The notes beneath the pieces are model-generated. The model made no database searches and was not told the origin of the DNA. It saw only the letters and a program-made list of their open reading frames with translations. Of a stretch of DNA of 64,000 bases, positions 29,170-39,259 are shown piece by piece. The position numbers and the translations under genes are program-made. Every line of letters begins with the position of its first letter. Position 1 is the stretch's first letter. The stretch is from Hyphomicrobium sp. 12-62-95. Lineage in GTDB: Bacteria > Pseudomonadota > Alphaproteobacteria > Rhizobiales > Hyphomicrobiaceae. The stretch covers positions 1-64,000 of the forward strand of contig NCCZ01000010.1 of NCBI GenBank assembly GCA_002279935.1. The letters run 5' to 3'.

Positions 29170-29673
29170 ATGCCAAATCTTGCGCAGTATGTTCTGGACC
29201 GGTTGGTTTTGAAGTTGCGGCCGCCGGATGCGACGCGGCAGGTGGCGGCGTTGCCGTACACCGTGATCGATGGGCGCGTCGTCTTTCTGCTTGTGACGTC
29301 GCGGCGGAGTGGGCGCTGGATCGTGCCGAAGGGGTCGCTTGTCCCCGGGGAGACGCCGCGCCGTTCAGCTGAGATCGAGGCGTTTGAAGAGGCCGGGGTT
29401 GAGGGCGTCGCCGATGCGGAACCGATTGGGTCTTATCGCACGATCAAGAAGGGCGGCATGACGCGCCGCGTTGTCGAAGTCGACCTTTATCCGCTGCGCG
29501 TGACGAAGCAGCATGACACGTGGATGGAGCAGGATCGGCGGCATCGCCATTGGGTGCTGTTGCGCGAAGCCAAGCGTCTTTTGTCGGACCGGGAAGTTGG
29601 TGAGTTCGCAACGGCGATGAGCCGCCGGGAGATGGCGCGCAATCAGCCTATGGCCCAACGCATCGATGCATAG
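29170..29673 (+). CDS. Nudix hydrolase (DIPP-like)
   Basis: 167 aa. The Nudix box is GSLVPGETPRRSAEIEAFEEAGV (about residues 56-78): the glycine, first Glu and the EE...G core are present, while the usual Arg of the R-E pair is Ile. The flanking WIVPKG is typical of diphosphoinositol/dinucleoside polyphosphate hydrolases. Likely hydrolyses a nucleoside diphosphate-linked substrate or polyphosphate-type compound. Its last 31 bp overlap the convergent phosphate transporter gene. Confidence 0.85.
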   Translation: MPNLAQYVLDRLVLKLRPPDATRQVAALPYTVIDGRVVFLLVTSRRSGRWIVPKGSLVPGETPRRSAEIEAFEEAGVEGVADAEPIGSYRTIKKGGMTRRVVEVDLYPLRVTKQHDTWMEQDRRHRHWVLLREAKRLLSDREVGEFATAMSRREMARNQPMAQRIDA

Positions 29674-31145
29674 AGCCCGGCAGCCAGCAGGGCTGCGGCG
29701 GGCACAGTTACAATCCATGCGGCCGCGATGCCATACACATGCTGGCGGCGGACCAGACGGCGTTTCTCGCGTTTGGCGTAGTTGCGGAGCGCCTGCTCGG
29801 GCGTGGCATTGAGCTGCGACGGTTCGAGGAACACCGAGCGCGGTTTTACGGCCGGGTTGGGGACGCCGGAGTTGGTGAGAATTTCGCGCAGATAGCCGAC
29901 GCCGAATACCGCGCCAATTGCGATATGGGTGGAGGAGACCGGCAGGCCCATGGCGGATGCAACGAGCACCGTGACGGCCGCCGATAGCGCCACGCAGTAG
30001 GCCCGGATCGGGTTCATTTTAGTGATCTTTTCGCCGACGGTCCGGATGAGGCGCGGCCCGAAGAGGGATAGCCCCAACGAAATGCCGAAGGCGCCGATGG
30101 CGAGTACCCACATCGGGAGGGCCACCTCTCCAGCAACGCCGGCTTCGGTTTGCGCAACTGAAACGATGGCCGCTAGGGGTCCCACGGCGTTTGCGACGTC
30201 ATTGGCTCCGTGGGCGAACGACAGAAGTGCGACGGCGAAGATCAGCGGGACGTTGAAGCAGCCGGCAACATCCTTGCGGGTGTTGGATATGATGGCAGCG
30301 CGGCGCGCGACGAGGGGCCGTGAAATGGCGAAGCCTATGATGGCGAAAGCGCCACCGATTGCCCACACTTTTTCCGCGTCCGGTTTCCAAACGCGGCTCA
30401 GACCCTTGCTTGCCATGTACATTGCGAAGATGCCCGTCATCAAAGCGACCAAGATGGGTACCCATCGCTTGGCGGCTGTGATGCGGTCGTCGCGAAAGAC
30501 GATCAGCCATTTGACGAGGCCGAGCAGGAATGCCGCAAAGAGGCCGCCGCAGACTGGAGAGATGACCCAACTCGCCGCGATCTTGCCCATGACGGCCCAA
30601 TTGACCGTATCAACGCCAGCGGCCATGGCTCCGCTGCCCATGACTGCGCCAACAATCGCATGCGTCGTCGAGACGGGGGCGCCGAGGTAGGTCGCAATGT
30701 GCAGCCAGAGTCCCGCCGCGAGGAGGGCTGCCATCATCATCATGATAAAGGGGTCGGTTGCGAGGCCGTGGTCCTTGACGATGAGATCGTTGGCGACCGT
30801 GTTGACCACATCGCCGCCGGCGAGAATGGCGCCGGCTATCTCGGCGATCGCTGCGATCGCGATGGCGCCAGTCATGGTGAGGACGCGGCTGCCGACGGCA
30901 GGGCCCATGTTGTTGGCCACGTCGTTGGCGCCGATATTGAGCGCCATGTAGGCGGCGATGACGGAGGCGAAGACGACGAGAGTGGTGTGCGTGTTGTCGC
31001 CAAGGGCGAGGCTGGCGGCGGCGGTGCATCCGGCCACGAAGATGGCTAGCAACCCGGGCGCGGCGAGCGAATGGGCGAGGCCTTCGGTGGCCTTCCCCAA
31101 TTGTCCGACTTTTTTCAGGTCTTTATCGAGTGACGGCTTGGCCAT
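29643..31145 (-). CDS. pit: PiT-family inorganic phosphate transporter
   Basis: 500 aa. Integral membrane Pi (metal-phosphate):H+ symporter. The two family signature repeats are present: NIGANDVANNMGPAVGSRVLT in the N-terminal half and HGANDVANAVGPLAAI in the C-terminal half, with SSTHIAIGAVFGVG and STTHAIVGAVMG as the matching second motifs. A cytoplasmic loop separates the halves. Lies directly downstream of the puf terminator on the same strand with its own presumed promoter in 31,146-31,220. Part of the PGC border, not of the puf transcript. Confidence 0.92.
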   Translation of the reverse strand: MAKPSLDKDLKKVGQLGKATEGLAHSLAAPGLLAIFVAGCTAAASLALGDNTHTTLVVFASVIAAYMALNIGANDVANNMGPAVGSRVLTMTGAIAIAAIAEIAGAILAGGDVVNTVANDLIVKDHGLATDPFIMMMMAALLAAGLWLHIATYLGAPVSTTHAIVGAVMGSGAMAAGVDTVNWAVMGKIAASWVISPVCGGLFAAFLLGLVKWLIVFRDDRITAAKRWVPILVALMTGIFAMYMASKGLSRVWKPDAEKVWAIGGAFAIIGFAISRPLVARRAAIISNTRKDVAGCFNVPLIFAVALLSFAHGANDVANAVGPLAAIVSVAQTEAGVAGEVALPMWVLAIGAFGISLGLSLFGPRLIRTVGEKITKMNPIRAYCVALSAAVTVLVASAMGLPVSSTHIAIGAVFGVGYLREILTNSGVPNPAVKPRSVFLEPSQLNATPEQALRNYAKREKRRLVRRQHVYGIAAAWIVTVPAAALLAAGLYASMRWAIG

Positions 31146-31220
31146 GCGTTCCCGGCTCTCCCTTGTGCCGGAAGCGACCGACCACCGTACGGCGGATTTA
31201 TCACAGAACCGTCATGATGC

Positions 31221-31259
31221 AAAAATCGAAGGCCCGGCGAGGGGAACTCGCCGGGCCTT
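31221..31259 (-). terminator. Intrinsic terminator of the puf operon
   Basis: A 13-bp perfect stem, AAGGCCCGGCGAG (31229-31241) with CTCGCCGGGCCTT (31247-31259), 5-nt loop, and on the minus strand a run of five T (complement of 31221-31225) just beyond. It lies 28 bp after the pufM stop. A TTTT on the plus side (31261-31264) means it could act both ways. Confidence 0.85.
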
Positions 31260-31286
31260 GTTTTCGTGTGGTGCTATCGCTCAACG

Positions 31287-32216
31287 TTATGGCCAGGCGG
31301 ACGGTGCGAGGCCGTGCTTCAGACCCCAGTCGTACCAGTTGTCGACAGCCGTCCCGGTGAGGAGGATGCCGATGCCGCCGGTGAGCGGGCAGAGCACTGC
31401 GAACCACCACGCCCAACGATGGATCGATTCCATCGAGGCGTTGAAGCCCATCGTCCACCGCCAGAAGAGAGCTGCGCGTTCAGACGCCGTGCCGCGATCG
31501 GTGATCTGTTCGATCTCGCGCTCGCCGCCGTACCGCGTCACAGCCAAGATCGTGGCACCGTGCATGGCGAACAGCAGAGCCGAGCCATACAGGAACGCGA
31601 TCGAGAGCATGTGGAACGGATTGTAGAACAGGTTGCCGTAGGTGATGGAGAAGTTATTCGTCCAGTCGAGATGCGGGAAGATGCCGAACGGCACAGCTTC
31701 GCTGAAACTACCCATCATGACGGGGCGGATGAAGCCCAGAACAAGATAGAGCCAGATAGCGGCTGCGAAGGCCCACGGAACATGCGTGCCCATGCCGAGC
31801 GCGCGGGCGCGGCGGTACATGCGTGCCCACCACAGCAGGATGGACGTGGTCAGGAAGAAGCCGGCCATCAGCCACCAACCGCCTTCTTTGAGGGGCGGAA
31901 TGGTGAGACCGTACTCAGGCTTCGGCGGCTCGAGAGCGAGATAGGGCAGCTTGCGGATAAACTGCACCGGGTCCCAATTCACCGACGCCAGCATGTTGAG
32001 GCCGATGATCTCGATCGCGATGATACCGCAGACGAGCGAGAGGAAGCCCAACGTGCCGAGATAGATCGGACCGATTTGAGCATCGCCGATCTTTCCTGCC
32101 CAGTAGGAGAAGAAAGGCGTGCCGCGGCGCTCCGAGTTGTTCTCGGGGAGGTCGATGCCCGGCTCGGGGTGGGGTGCCACCTGAAGCTGGGTAAAGATGT
32201 TCTGGTAGTAAGCCAT
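31287..32216 (-). CDS. pufM: Photosynthetic reaction centre M subunit
   Basis: 309 aa. Inner-membrane core subunit that with PufL binds the special-pair bacteriochlorophylls, bacteriopheophytins, quinones and iron. Five membrane helices; pigment and iron histidines sit in [27 protein letters not shown] and in [13 protein letters not shown]-terminus is the family form [10 protein letters not shown]. Last gene of the superoperon, 15 bp after pufL; no pufC (tetrahaem cytochrome) or pufX follows before the terminator. Confidence 0.98.
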   Translation of the reverse strand: MAYYQNIFTQLQVAPHPEPGIDLPENNSERRGTPFFSYWAGKIGDAQIGPIYLGTLGFLSLVCGIIAIEIIGLNMLASVNWDPVQFIRKLPYLALEPPKPEYGLTIPPLKEGGWWLMAGFFLTTSILLWWARMYRRARALGMGTHVPWAFAAAIWLYLVLGFIRPVMMGSFSEAVPFGIFPHLDWTNNFSITYGNLFYNPFHMLSIAFLYGSALLFAMHGATILAVTRYGGEREIEQITDRGTASERAALFWRWTMGFNASMESIHRWAWWFAVLCPLTGGIGILLTGTAVDNWYDWGLKHGLAPSAWP

Positions 32217-32231
32217 GTGTGTGTCCCTCCC

Positions 32232-33062
32232 TTACGACCAGATCGGCAGTTCGAGCCACCAATTCCACCAGTCGACCCAGGGATCGCCCTCGGCCCAAAG
32301 CGGACCGGAGATGATCATGCACACCGCGCTCCAGAAACCGGCCGACAACGCCAGGAACAGACCGAGGCGATGGATGCCCAGTGTGCCGATGGAGTAGCCG
32401 ATGGTGTCGCGGAAGTAGGTGTTCTCATGTTCGGGGGTCTTGACCACTTCGCCCTTCTTCGGGTTGACCGAAGAGAGAACGAGAGCGCCGTGCAGGGCGA
32501 GCGCGAGACACGTTGTGAAGAAGAACGTGATCGCGATCATATGCGCGGGGTTGTAGTGGAAGTTGCCGTATGTGTAGCCGGTGCCAGACACCCAATCGAG
32601 GTGGCTCATGAAGCCGTACGGGAAACCGTAGGACCAGGAACCCATCGCGATGGGGCGGAAGACGACGAGTGTGACATAGGCGAGGATGGCGAACGAGAAG
32701 GCGAACGGGACGTGGTAGCCCATGCCGAGTTTACGGCAGATCTCCACTTCCCGGAGTGCCCAGGAGACAAACGCTCCTATGGCGCAGACAGTGACCGCCT
32801 GCCAGATACCGCCCTGTTTCATCGGGGCGAAACCGAGGCCGAACTCCGCCGGCGGCGGATTGATCGAGAGGCGGAACAAGTTCCATGTCGGGCCGAGTGA
32901 GGCGCCCCAGCAGATGAGGCCGACACCGACGATGATGAAGAAGATGGACGCAACGCCGAAGAAGCCGACGTAGAAGGGCCCGACCCAGAAGTCGAACAGA
33001 TCCCCGCCGATCAGCGTTCCGCCACGAACACGATATTTTCGCTCGAAGTTAAGCATAGCCAT
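32232..33062 (-). CDS. pufL: Photosynthetic reaction centre L subunit
   Basis: 276 aa. Partner of PufM. Family N-terminus [24 protein letters not shown], five membrane helices, and ligand histidines in [28 protein letters not shown] and in [12 protein letters not shown] 33062 (MAM...) and ATG 33056 are both possible. A 127-bp gap with a stable hairpin separates it from pufA. Confidence 0.98.
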   Translation of the reverse strand: MAMLNFERKYRVRGGTLIGGDLFDFWVGPFYVGFFGVASIFFIIVGVGLICWGASLGPTWNLFRLSINPPPAEFGLGFAPMKQGGIWQAVTVCAIGAFVSWALREVEICRKLGMGYHVPFAFSFAILAYVTLVVFRPIAMGSWSYGFPYGFMSHLDWVSGTGYTYGNFHYNPAHMIAITFFFTTCLALALHGALVLSSVNPKKGEVVKTPEHENTYFRDTIGYSIGTLGIHRLGLFLALSAGFWSAVCMIISGPLWAEGDPWVDWWNWWLELPIWS

Positions 33063-33142
33063 GGCTGGATTCTCCGCTCAGTCGGCACGCAGCCGGCTGC
33101 GAAACGTATTTTCTTGTCAGTTAAATGCACGCGAATGAATTT

Positions 33143-33176
33143 GGAACCGGACGGGCGATGACGTCCGTCCGGCTCC
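33143..33176 (-). other. Intercistronic mRNA hairpin between pufA and pufL
   Basis: GGAACCGGACGG (33143-33154) pairs with CCGTCCGGCTCC (33165-33176) with one mismatch, and the loop closes further to leave a tetraloop. It lies 14 bp after the pufA stop. In puf operons such a hairpin protects the pufBA part of the transcript so that light-harvesting subunits outnumber reaction centres. No T-run, so not a terminator. Confidence 0.75.
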
Positions 33177-33189
33177 ATGATGTCGGCCG

Positions 33190-33372
33190 TTAAACCGCTT
33201 TGATCAGCGGCATTTCGATCGATGCAGCGGCCTTTGCCTTGGGCCCTTCGATCCAGTTGAAGCGATCGGTGCTCAACAGGATGAAGTGGATCAAGACAGC
33301 GAGGCTGAACAGGAAGGTCGCGAGAGCAACCAGCGTTCTGCGAGGATCGAAGAGAAGCCAAATCTTCCACAT
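33190..33372 (-). CDS. pufA: Light-harvesting complex 1 alpha subunit
   Basis: 60 aa. LH1 antenna polypeptide: [21 protein letters not shown]-terminus, one membrane helix, and the bacteriochlorophyll-ligating His in [17 protein letters not shown] precedes ATG 33372. Lies 20 bp after pufB. Confidence 0.97.
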   Translation of the reverse strand: MWKIWLLFDPRRTLVALATFLFSLAVLIHFILLSTDRFNWIEGPKAKAAASIEMPLIKAV

Positions 33373-33392
33373 ATTCTCAACTCCCTCTTGGG

Positions 33393-33620
33393 TTATGCCT
33401 TAAGCGACGGCAGGTAGCTCAAGGCGTAGTTAGCGCCGTCAATCAACGACGCGTAGCCGGTCGGCCCCGGAAGCCAGGGACGCCACTGCCACACGAGGAA
33501 GTGCGCGATGATCGCGATGACCGTAAAGATGATGAACGAAGTCATGAAGATCCCGTGGAACTCCTTGGCTTCCGTTTCGGTCATTCCCGACACCGAGCCG
33601 CTTCTGTTATCAGCAGCCAT
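33393..33620 (-). CDS. pufB: Light-harvesting complex 1 beta subunit
   Basis: 75 aa. LH1 antenna polypeptide with both conserved histidines: [14 protein letters not shown] and [20 protein letters not shown] 33620 has GGAG 10 bases upstream. The C-terminus after WRPWLP ([20 protein letters not shown]) is somewhat longer than usual. The 132-bp gap to pufQ could hold an additional puf promoter, but I see no TGT-N12-ACA site there. Confidence 0.96.
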   Translation of the reverse strand: MAADNRSGSVSGMTETEAKEFHGIFMTSFIIFTVIAIIAHFLVWQWRPWLPGPTGYASLIDGANYALSYLPSLKA

Positions 33621-33752
33621 GTTGGTACTCTCCGTAGTTGGCCTTTCGGCCGTTACCGCGCATGGACCCGCGCGGCAGGGGCAGTCCGTGGCTTTGGACA
33701 CCACGTCTAGTGTTCGACCGGCTGTTTAGGCCGGGCGAATTCTGGTTCGCGC

Positions 33753-34154
33753 TCAGCCCATAAAGGCATAGGCAGCGCTGATGTGAGCGGCCTCGCGGGC
33801 CTGCTCGAAAACGGACTTCCTGATTTCGTTGTCGCCGTTGCGCTGGGCCCACTTGTGAGGCATGGCGCGCTCGATAACGGAGGTCAGAAGGAACACGGCG
33901 AACGCCAGCGTGTAGATCAGGCGGAATTCGACGGCGTCGTGCTTTTTCGGCTTCGACGAGACGCGGGTTGCGGCGGCGTGATTGGCGAAGGCGCGCGAGA
34001 CGGCGGCGGCGCCCGCGGTGGTTGCTGGCGACGACGGCCGCGTGACGGCAACCGAGGGAGCCGGCGGCGTGCGGCGCGGGGTGTGCAGCGGAAGGGCGCG
34101 GACGCGGGTGTAACTCGAGCGGGCGAGATGCCCCGACATGGATGCGGCTGTCAT
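33753..34154 (-). CDS. pufQ: PufQ, cytochrome/bacteriochlorophyll assembly protein, with long N-terminal extension
   Basis: 133 aa. The C-terminal 65 residues match Puf[26 protein letters not shown] membrane helix, then a charged helix ending [18 protein letters not shown]. PufQ supports bacteriochlorophyll delivery/precursor flow during pigment-complex assembly. The N-terminal 65 residues are Ala/Pro/Ser/Arg-rich, low-complexity and make the protein nearly twice the usual 70-75 aa. ATG 34154 overlaps the bchZ stop (ATGA); ATG 34139 is an internal option. Position between bchZ and pufB supports the call. Confidence 0.82.
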   Translation of the reverse strand: MTAASMSGHLARSSYTRVRALPLHTPRRTPPAPSVAVTRPSSPATTAGAAAVSRAFANHAAATRVSSKPKKHDAVEFRLIYTLAFAVFLLTSVIERAMPHKWAQRNGDNEIRKSVFEQAREAAHISAAYAFMG

Positions 34155-35605
34155 GCGGCGTGCCCCTCTTTGATGAATGGTTGCGCCAAGGCAAGGCGGC
34201 GTGCTGAGACGCGGGTCTCGCCGGCTTGGCGTGCGGTGCGTTCGGCGGCGTCGCGCAGGCGCTTGGCAGCCGAGATTCGGATCAGAATAGGTTGCTCTTC
34301 GATGATGCGGTCGAAGGCGTCTTTTGCATCGTCGTCCCAGGGCAGTTCCGCGTGGATGCGGGCCGGCGTCGGATCGACTTTGTCCATGTCGGTGGCGAGC
34401 GGAAGAATATGGAACAGCGCATCGAACAGCGCGTTGCAAACTTCCTGCACGAGATAGGTGGCGCCGGAGTAGCCCATGAAGGGCGTGCCGGTGTGGCGGC
34501 GGATGATGGCGCCAGGGAAGGACGCGGGGATATAGACGCCGCGGCCGCCGGCTTCCGCCATATACATGCGCTCGTTGTAACTGCCGAAGAGTACGAGCGG
34601 CGGCGTTTGCTTGATCGCAGCGCGCACGGCGTCATTGTCGGGCTTGATGCCGGGCTTCCTCGGATAGGCGAAGTTGCACGGCAGGCCGAGTTCGGTTTCG
34701 AGGAACTGGCGGACGCCGCGCGTGTAGGTTTCGTTGGCGACAATGCCGAACGAAGCGGTGCCGAAGAAATCCTGTGTGACCGAGCGCCAGAGATCCCAGA
34801 TGGGCTTGATGGTCGTATGCTTTTCCTTGGCGATGAACGGCTCGGGATCAAGGCCCAGCATATCGCCCAGCTTTCGCAGGAAGAGTGTTGTGGAATGGAG
34901 GCCGATCGGGGCCTGCAAATACGGGCGCTCTAGCATTTCGCAGAGCAGGCGGCCATATTCGCGATACATGCAGACGTTGGCTTCGGCGTCGGCGAGCTTG
35001 GCCACGTCGGCGACATGCGAGCCGAGCGGGAAGACCATGTTGATTTCGGCGCCGATGCCTTCGATGAGGCGGCGGATTTCGGCCAGATCAGACGGCGTGT
35101 TGAAGGTGCCGTAGCTCGGGCCGATGATGTTGACCTTGGGCTTCTGGCCTTCGGCGCGCGGCTTCAGATCCGGGATTTTCTTACGGCCGAACTGGGTCCA
35201 CAGCCAGGTCATCGCGCGGTCGGCGCTCTGCCACTGGTCTTCGTCGATGGTGCGCGGCAGGAAGCGCTGGATGTTGGTGCCTTCGGGCGTGACGCCGCCG
35301 CCGATCATTTCAGCGATGGAGCCCGTGACGACGACGGCTGGCATATGCGGATCGAGTGACTTGTGGGCGCGGCGCATAGCGCCTTCAGTCCCGGTCTTGC
35401 CGAGTTCTTCCTCGGAAAGGCCGGTGACGACGATGGGCAACTCATGCGGGGGCAGCGCGTCGGTGTAGTGGAGGACCGACGTGACGGGCAGGTTTTCGCA
35501 GCCGACGGGACCGTCGATGATGACCTGCAGGCCCTTGATGGCGGTGAAGACGTAAACGGAACCCCAGTAGCCACCGGCGCGGTCGTGATCCAAGACGAGG
35601 GTCAT
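34151..35605 (-). CDS. bchZ: Chlorophyllide a reductase subunit Z
   Basis: 484 aa. With BchX and BchY reduces the C7-C8 double bond of chlorophyllide a, giving the bacteriochlorin ring. Nitrogenase MoFe-like; N-terminal [36 protein letters not shown] carries the conserved Cys. Overlaps bchY by 4 bp and pufQ by 4 bp, so the superoperon is translationally coupled here. Confidence 0.96.
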   Translation of the reverse strand: MTLVLDHDRAGGYWGSVYVFTAIKGLQVIIDGPVGCENLPVTSVLHYTDALPPHELPIVVTGLSEEELGKTGTEGAMRRAHKSLDPHMPAVVVTGSIAEMIGGGVTPEGTNIQRFLPRTIDEDQWQSADRAMTWLWTQFGRKKIPDLKPRAEGQKPKVNIIGPSYGTFNTPSDLAEIRRLIEGIGAEINMVFPLGSHVADVAKLADAEANVCMYREYGRLLCEMLERPYLQAPIGLHSTTLFLRKLGDMLGLDPEPFIAKEKHTTIKPIWDLWRSVTQDFFGTASFGIVANETYTRGVRQFLETELGLPCNFAYPRKPGIKPDNDAVRAAIKQTPPLVLFGSYNERMYMAEAGGRGVYIPASFPGAIIRRHTGTPFMGYSGATYLVQEVCNALFDALFHILPLATDMDKVDPTPARIHAELPWDDDAKDAFDRIIEEQPILIRISAAKRLRDAAERTARQAGETRVSARRLALAQPFIKEGHAA

Positions 35606-37191
35606 AGCATTTCCTCCGCCTTGCGTTTCTTGGCTTCCTTCTCGATCCGGCGCTTGTACTCGGAGCGGAATTCGGGGCGGTCGACGGGCATCTCTTCCCA
35701 GACACCGGTGGCGAAGCCTTCGCCGACGCCTTCGAAAAAGTCCGACATGGTGTCGAAGCGATCCTTGCCGGCCATCGCTGCGTTGACGACCTGAGCGAGT
35801 GAGCCGGCGCCAGCGGGGCCCATCAACGGACGGGCCGAGATGAGGTTGGTGAAGTAAAGCGCGGGCGTCGACGATTCCTTTGCCTTCTGGACGACGGGCG
35901 TGGTGCCGATGGCGAGATCGGGCTTGTATTCGTGGAAAGCTGCGAGATCCTGTTCCAGTGACGCGCGGAACTGGATCTGAACGCCCTTGGCTTCAAGCCA
36001 TTCGCGATCGGCATCCGACCAAACGGTGCGCGGGCAAGCGGTGCCGACGTAGCGGACATCAGCGCCGCTTTCGACGAGCAGGCGGGCCACGAGGAGTTCT
36101 GAGCCTTCATAGCCCGAAATCGTGATGCGGCCCTTAATCGGCTTGGCGGCCAGTGCGCCACGGATGGCGGGCAGGAACTTGGCCTTGGCGGCGTCGATCT
36201 TGTCGGCTGCGATGTTGCAGGCCGCGCCAATGTTTTCGAGCCAGGCGGCGGTGCCGTCGAGGCCGACGGGTGCGGAGCCGACAACTTTGCGTCCGGCGGC
36301 TTCGAATTCGCGGATGCTGGCTTTGTAGAACGGATGGATAGCGGCGACGGCGGCGCAATCGAGCGCGCCATAGAGTTCGCGCCATTCGCGGGTGGGGACG
36401 ACCGGGCCGGCGGCGAGGCCGAGCGGTTCGAGAAGCTGCCCGATGATCATCGGATCGGCTGGGAACATCTCGCCCAAGAGCGTGACTGTCGGCTTCAGGC
36501 TGACGCCGGTGCGCGGTGCCTGAACGGGGCCGTGTTCGGCTTCCGAGCGGGCGTATTTGAGCATGGCGCCGGCGAGGACGTCTTTGGCTTCCGCGTGGGT
36601 GGGGACGCCAAAGCCCGGCACGTCGATGCCGATGATGCGGACGCCGTTGATTTCCTTCGGCAGCAATTGAAGCGGCACGCCTGAGGCTGTTGGCACGCAC
36701 AGGTTGGTTACGATCACCGTGTCGTAGAGTTCGGGATCGGCGAGCTGATAGACGGCGTCGCGAATGTCTTCGAACAGCTTGCCGGTGACCAGCGTTTCGG
36801 AATTGAAAGGCACATAGCCGACGGTGCGGCGGGCGCCGTAGAAGTGCGATGTGAAGGTCAGACCGTACACGCAGCAGGCGGAGCCGGAGAGGACGGTGGC
36901 GGTGCGGCGCATGCGCAGGCCAACGCGGAGCGAGCCGAACGCTGGGCACATGCTCTGCGGCTGGTCGTGCGGGCCCATGGGATAATCGGCGGCGTAGCGT
37001 TCGAGTGTTTCGCTCTTGCCGGCGGCGACGGCGGCACTCTTCAGTTGGTCCTTGCCGGCATGGCAGCCGAGACCGTCGACGCCTTTCGCCGTTGCGGCGG
37101 CCTTGTCCGTGGAGGCTGGCGCGCAGGCATCGGCAGGAACTGGTGTTTCCACCGGTCCTGCTTCAACGACTTTTTCGTCCAACACCGTCAT
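35602..37191 (-). CDS. bchY: Chlorophyllide a reductase subunit Y
   Basis: 529 aa. Catalytic partner of BchZ. Cys ligands for the shared [4Fe-4S] cluster are expected in [22 protein letters not shown] and the [11 protein letters not shown] segment, all present. ATG 37191 is preceded by GGGGAG; nine residues of open frame upstream are not needed. Residues 1-60 are Ala/Pro-rich. 37 bp after bchX. Confidence 0.95.
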   Translation of the reverse strand: MTVLDEKVVEAGPVETPVPADACAPASTDKAAATAKGVDGLGCHAGKDQLKSAAVAAGKSETLERYAADYPMGPHDQPQSMCPAFGSLRVGLRMRRTATVLSGSACCVYGLTFTSHFYGARRTVGYVPFNSETLVTGKLFEDIRDAVYQLADPELYDTVIVTNLCVPTASGVPLQLLPKEINGVRIIGIDVPGFGVPTHAEAKDVLAGAMLKYARSEAEHGPVQAPRTGVSLKPTVTLLGEMFPADPMIIGQLLEPLGLAAGPVVPTREWRELYGALDCAAVAAIHPFYKASIREFEAAGRKVVGSAPVGLDGTAAWLENIGAACNIAADKIDAAKAKFLPAIRGALAAKPIKGRITISGYEGSELLVARLLVESGADVRYVGTACPRTVWSDADREWLEAKGVQIQFRASLEQDLAAFHEYKPDLAIGTTPVVQKAKESSTPALYFTNLISARPLMGPAGAGSLAQVVNAAMAGKDRFDTMSDFFEGVGEGFATGVWEEMPVDRPEFRSEYKRRIEKEAKKRKAEEML

Positions 37192-37228
37192 GCCAAGAGG
37201 CTCCCCGCCCCAAACCAACTGATGAAAC

Positions 37229-38251
37229 TCACACCGTGTCGTAGATCACTTCGAGCGACGGCTTACTCACCGCCGTACCACCGCACATGTCTTCGAAGCT
37301 TGCCGGCTCTAGCACCACATCGCGGCCGACCACATCGCTGGCGAAGAGGCCGAGAAGGCCATCCTGCGACAGCGGCGAGGGACGTACGGGCGGTGCGCTC
37401 GCAACGTTGAGCGCGAGTTCTTCGAAGAGAGACGCCCATTCACCGCCGGGAAGGCCGATGATTTCGTAGTTGGCGCTCTTGCGCCGGATATCTTCGTTGG
37501 CCGGGATGGCAGCCAAAACCGGGATGCCGGCCGCGTTGGCGAAAGCGCGCGCTTCACCGGTGCCGTCGTCCTTATTGATCACCATGCCGGCGACGCCGAC
37601 GTTGCCGCCGAGTTTGCGGAAGTATTCCACCGCGGAGCAGACGTTGTTGGCGACGTAAAGCGACTGGAGATCGTTGGAGCCAACGACGATGACCTTCTGG
37701 CACATGTCGCGGGCGATCGGCAGACCGAAGCCGCCACAGACGACGTCGCCGAGGAAGTCGAGCAGCACGTAGTCGAAGCCCCACTCGTGGAAGCCCAACT
37801 TCTCGAGCGTTTCGAAGCCGTGGATAATGCCGCGTCCACCGCAGCCGCGGCCGACTTCGGGGCCGCCCAATTCCATGGCGAAGACGCCGTCGCGTTTGAA
37901 GCAGACGTCTGAGATCTTGAGCTCTTCGCCGGCAAGCTTCTTTTTCGCGCTGGTTTCGATGATGGTCGGTGTGGCGCGGCCGCCGAAGAGCAGCGATGTG
38001 GTGTCGCTCTTGGGATCGCAGCCGATAAGGAGGACGCGCTTGCCGAGCTGCGCCATCATGTAGGACAGGTTGGCGAGCGCGAAGCTCTTGCCGCTGCCGC
38101 CCTTGCCGTAGATGGCGATGATTTGCGTTTCCTTCGTTTCCGATCCAGCCTTCGGCACAGGATCGGGTTCCTGCGCGGCTTCATCGCGCAGGAAATCCTT
38201 CATCGAAGGCTTTAGAGCGTTGACTGTTGTCGTCGTTCCGCACGCGCTCAT
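37229..38251 (-). CDS. bchX: Chlorophyllide a reductase iron protein
   Basis: 340 aa. NifH-like ATPase that feeds electrons to BchYZ. P-loop IIAIYGKGGSGKS (about 45-57), cluster cysteines in GRGCGGRGII and DVVCGGFGLP. ATG 38251 overlaps the bchC stop (ATGA); an upstream open extension lies in bchC and is not the start. Confidence 0.96.
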   Translation of the reverse strand: MSACGTTTTVNALKPSMKDFLRDEAAQEPDPVPKAGSETKETQIIAIYGKGGSGKSFALANLSYMMAQLGKRVLLIGCDPKSDTTSLLFGGRATPTIIETSAKKKLAGEELKISDVCFKRDGVFAMELGGPEVGRGCGGRGIIHGFETLEKLGFHEWGFDYVLLDFLGDVVCGGFGLPIARDMCQKVIVVGSNDLQSLYVANNVCSAVEYFRKLGGNVGVAGMVINKDDGTGEARAFANAAGIPVLAAIPANEDIRRKSANYEIIGLPGGEWASLFEELALNVASAPPVRPSPLSQDGLLGLFASDVVGRDVVLEPASFEDMCGGTAVSKPSLEVIYDTV

Positions 38252-39189
38252 GAACAGGCTCTCCAATCGAGGATCATTTTTAGGCAATCGGGGTCCGTGA
38301 AGGCCGTGCGATAGGCTTCGCTGGCGGCCGTGGCGGGTTCGCGATGGGTGATGAGGCCGTCGAGCGAGAGCGCGTTGCGCTCGATGAGATCGCGGACGGC
38401 GACGAGATCGTGTTCTTTCCATTCGGCGGCGACGCGCAGGCGAGCTTCGCGCATGAAGGCCGGGGGGAAGGCGAAGGAGAGCGGCTCGCTGTAGAAGCCG
38501 GCGAGGACGATTTCGCCGCCGGGCGAGAGCTTGCCGATGAGGGTGTCGAGCAACTTGGAGTCGCCGGAGACGTCGCAGATCGCGGCGTAGCCACGGCGCG
38601 TGTCGGTTGCGGGATCGATGACTGTGTAGCCTTCAGCGCCGGCGGCGCGGCGGGCGTTGGTTTCCCAGACGACTGGGGCTTCGCCGCCGACAGCGATGAC
38701 GAGGCGCGCGATCAGGCGACCGAGAACACCGTGGCCGATGATCAATTGCGGGAGCGCGGAGCGGCCGACATCGAGGGCGTGATAGGCGGTGGCGGCCAAC
38801 GCGAGCAGGACGCCTTGTTCGCCGAGGCCTTCGTCGAAACGGGTGGCCTTGGCGCCGGGGACCACGACGCGGGAGGAGGCGCCGCCGAAGAGGCCCTTGA
38901 TGTCGCCGTAGCAACGGGCGCCAGGGACGAAGACGCGGTCGCCGACGGTGGCGCCGGAGCGGCTGCCGGCTTGGCGTATGCGTCCGACGGACTCATAACC
39001 CGGGACAAGGGGATAGCCGAGCCCGGGGAAGGGGGGCATGCGGCCGGACCAGAGCAGGCGCTCGGTGCCCGTGGAGATCCCGCTCCACTCGATATCGACC
39101 ACGACGTCTTCCTCTCCCGGCTCCGGCAAAGGAAGTCGGCTGAGCACAAGGCGCTCCGGCTCTTCGAGCACGACAGCGAGGGTGTTCAT
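38248..39189 (-). CDS. bchC: Bacteriochlorophyllide a dehydrogenase
   Basis: 313 aa. Zinc-type medium-chain dehydrogenase-like enzyme that oxidises the 3-hydroxyethyl group to 3-acetyl in bacteriochlorophyll a synthesis. N-terminal GroES-like part has GISTGTERLLWSGRMPPFPGLGYPLVPGYESVG; a Rossmann part follows (IIGHGVLGRLIARLVIAVGG). Starts the bchCXYZ-puf section with its own double-operator promoter (39260-39303). Confidence 0.96.
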   Translation of the reverse strand: MNTLAVVLEEPERLVLSRLPLPEPGEEDVVVDIEWSGISTGTERLLWSGRMPPFPGLGYPLVPGYESVGRIRQAGSRSGATVGDRVFVPGARCYGDIKGLFGGASSRVVVPGAKATRFDEGLGEQGVLLALAATAYHALDVGRSALPQLIIGHGVLGRLIARLVIAVGGEAPVVWETNARRAAGAEGYTVIDPATDTRRGYAAICDVSGDSKLLDTLIGKLSPGGEIVLAGFYSEPLSFAFPPAFMREARLRVAAEWKEHDLVAVRDLIERNALSLDGLITHREPATAASEAYRTAFTDPDCLKMILDWRACS

Positions 39190-39259
39190 CCGGGGAAAAC
39201 TCGCGATCCTTGGAGGCCAGGGCGCCCGGGGTATCCCGGCGCCTGCCTCCTTCTACAGG

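Noticed and set aside
31146..31286. pufC or pufX gene after pufM
   Set aside because: The stretch is too short and holds only the terminator and the upstream region of the PiT gene.
31266..32900. Plus-strand open frame opposite pufM and pufL (544 codons)
   Set aside because: Covers two strongly conserved membrane proteins; the antisense product is Arg/Glu-rich and unlike any family.
33621..33752. PpsR site upstream of pufB
   Set aside because: No TGT-N12-ACA found in either orientation; puf is likely controlled from bchC/crtE promoters and by other regulators.
33610..34194. Alternative 194-codon minus-strand frame across pufQ
   Set aside because: His/Arg-rich out-of-frame shadow; the pufQ frame has the membrane helix and operon coupling.
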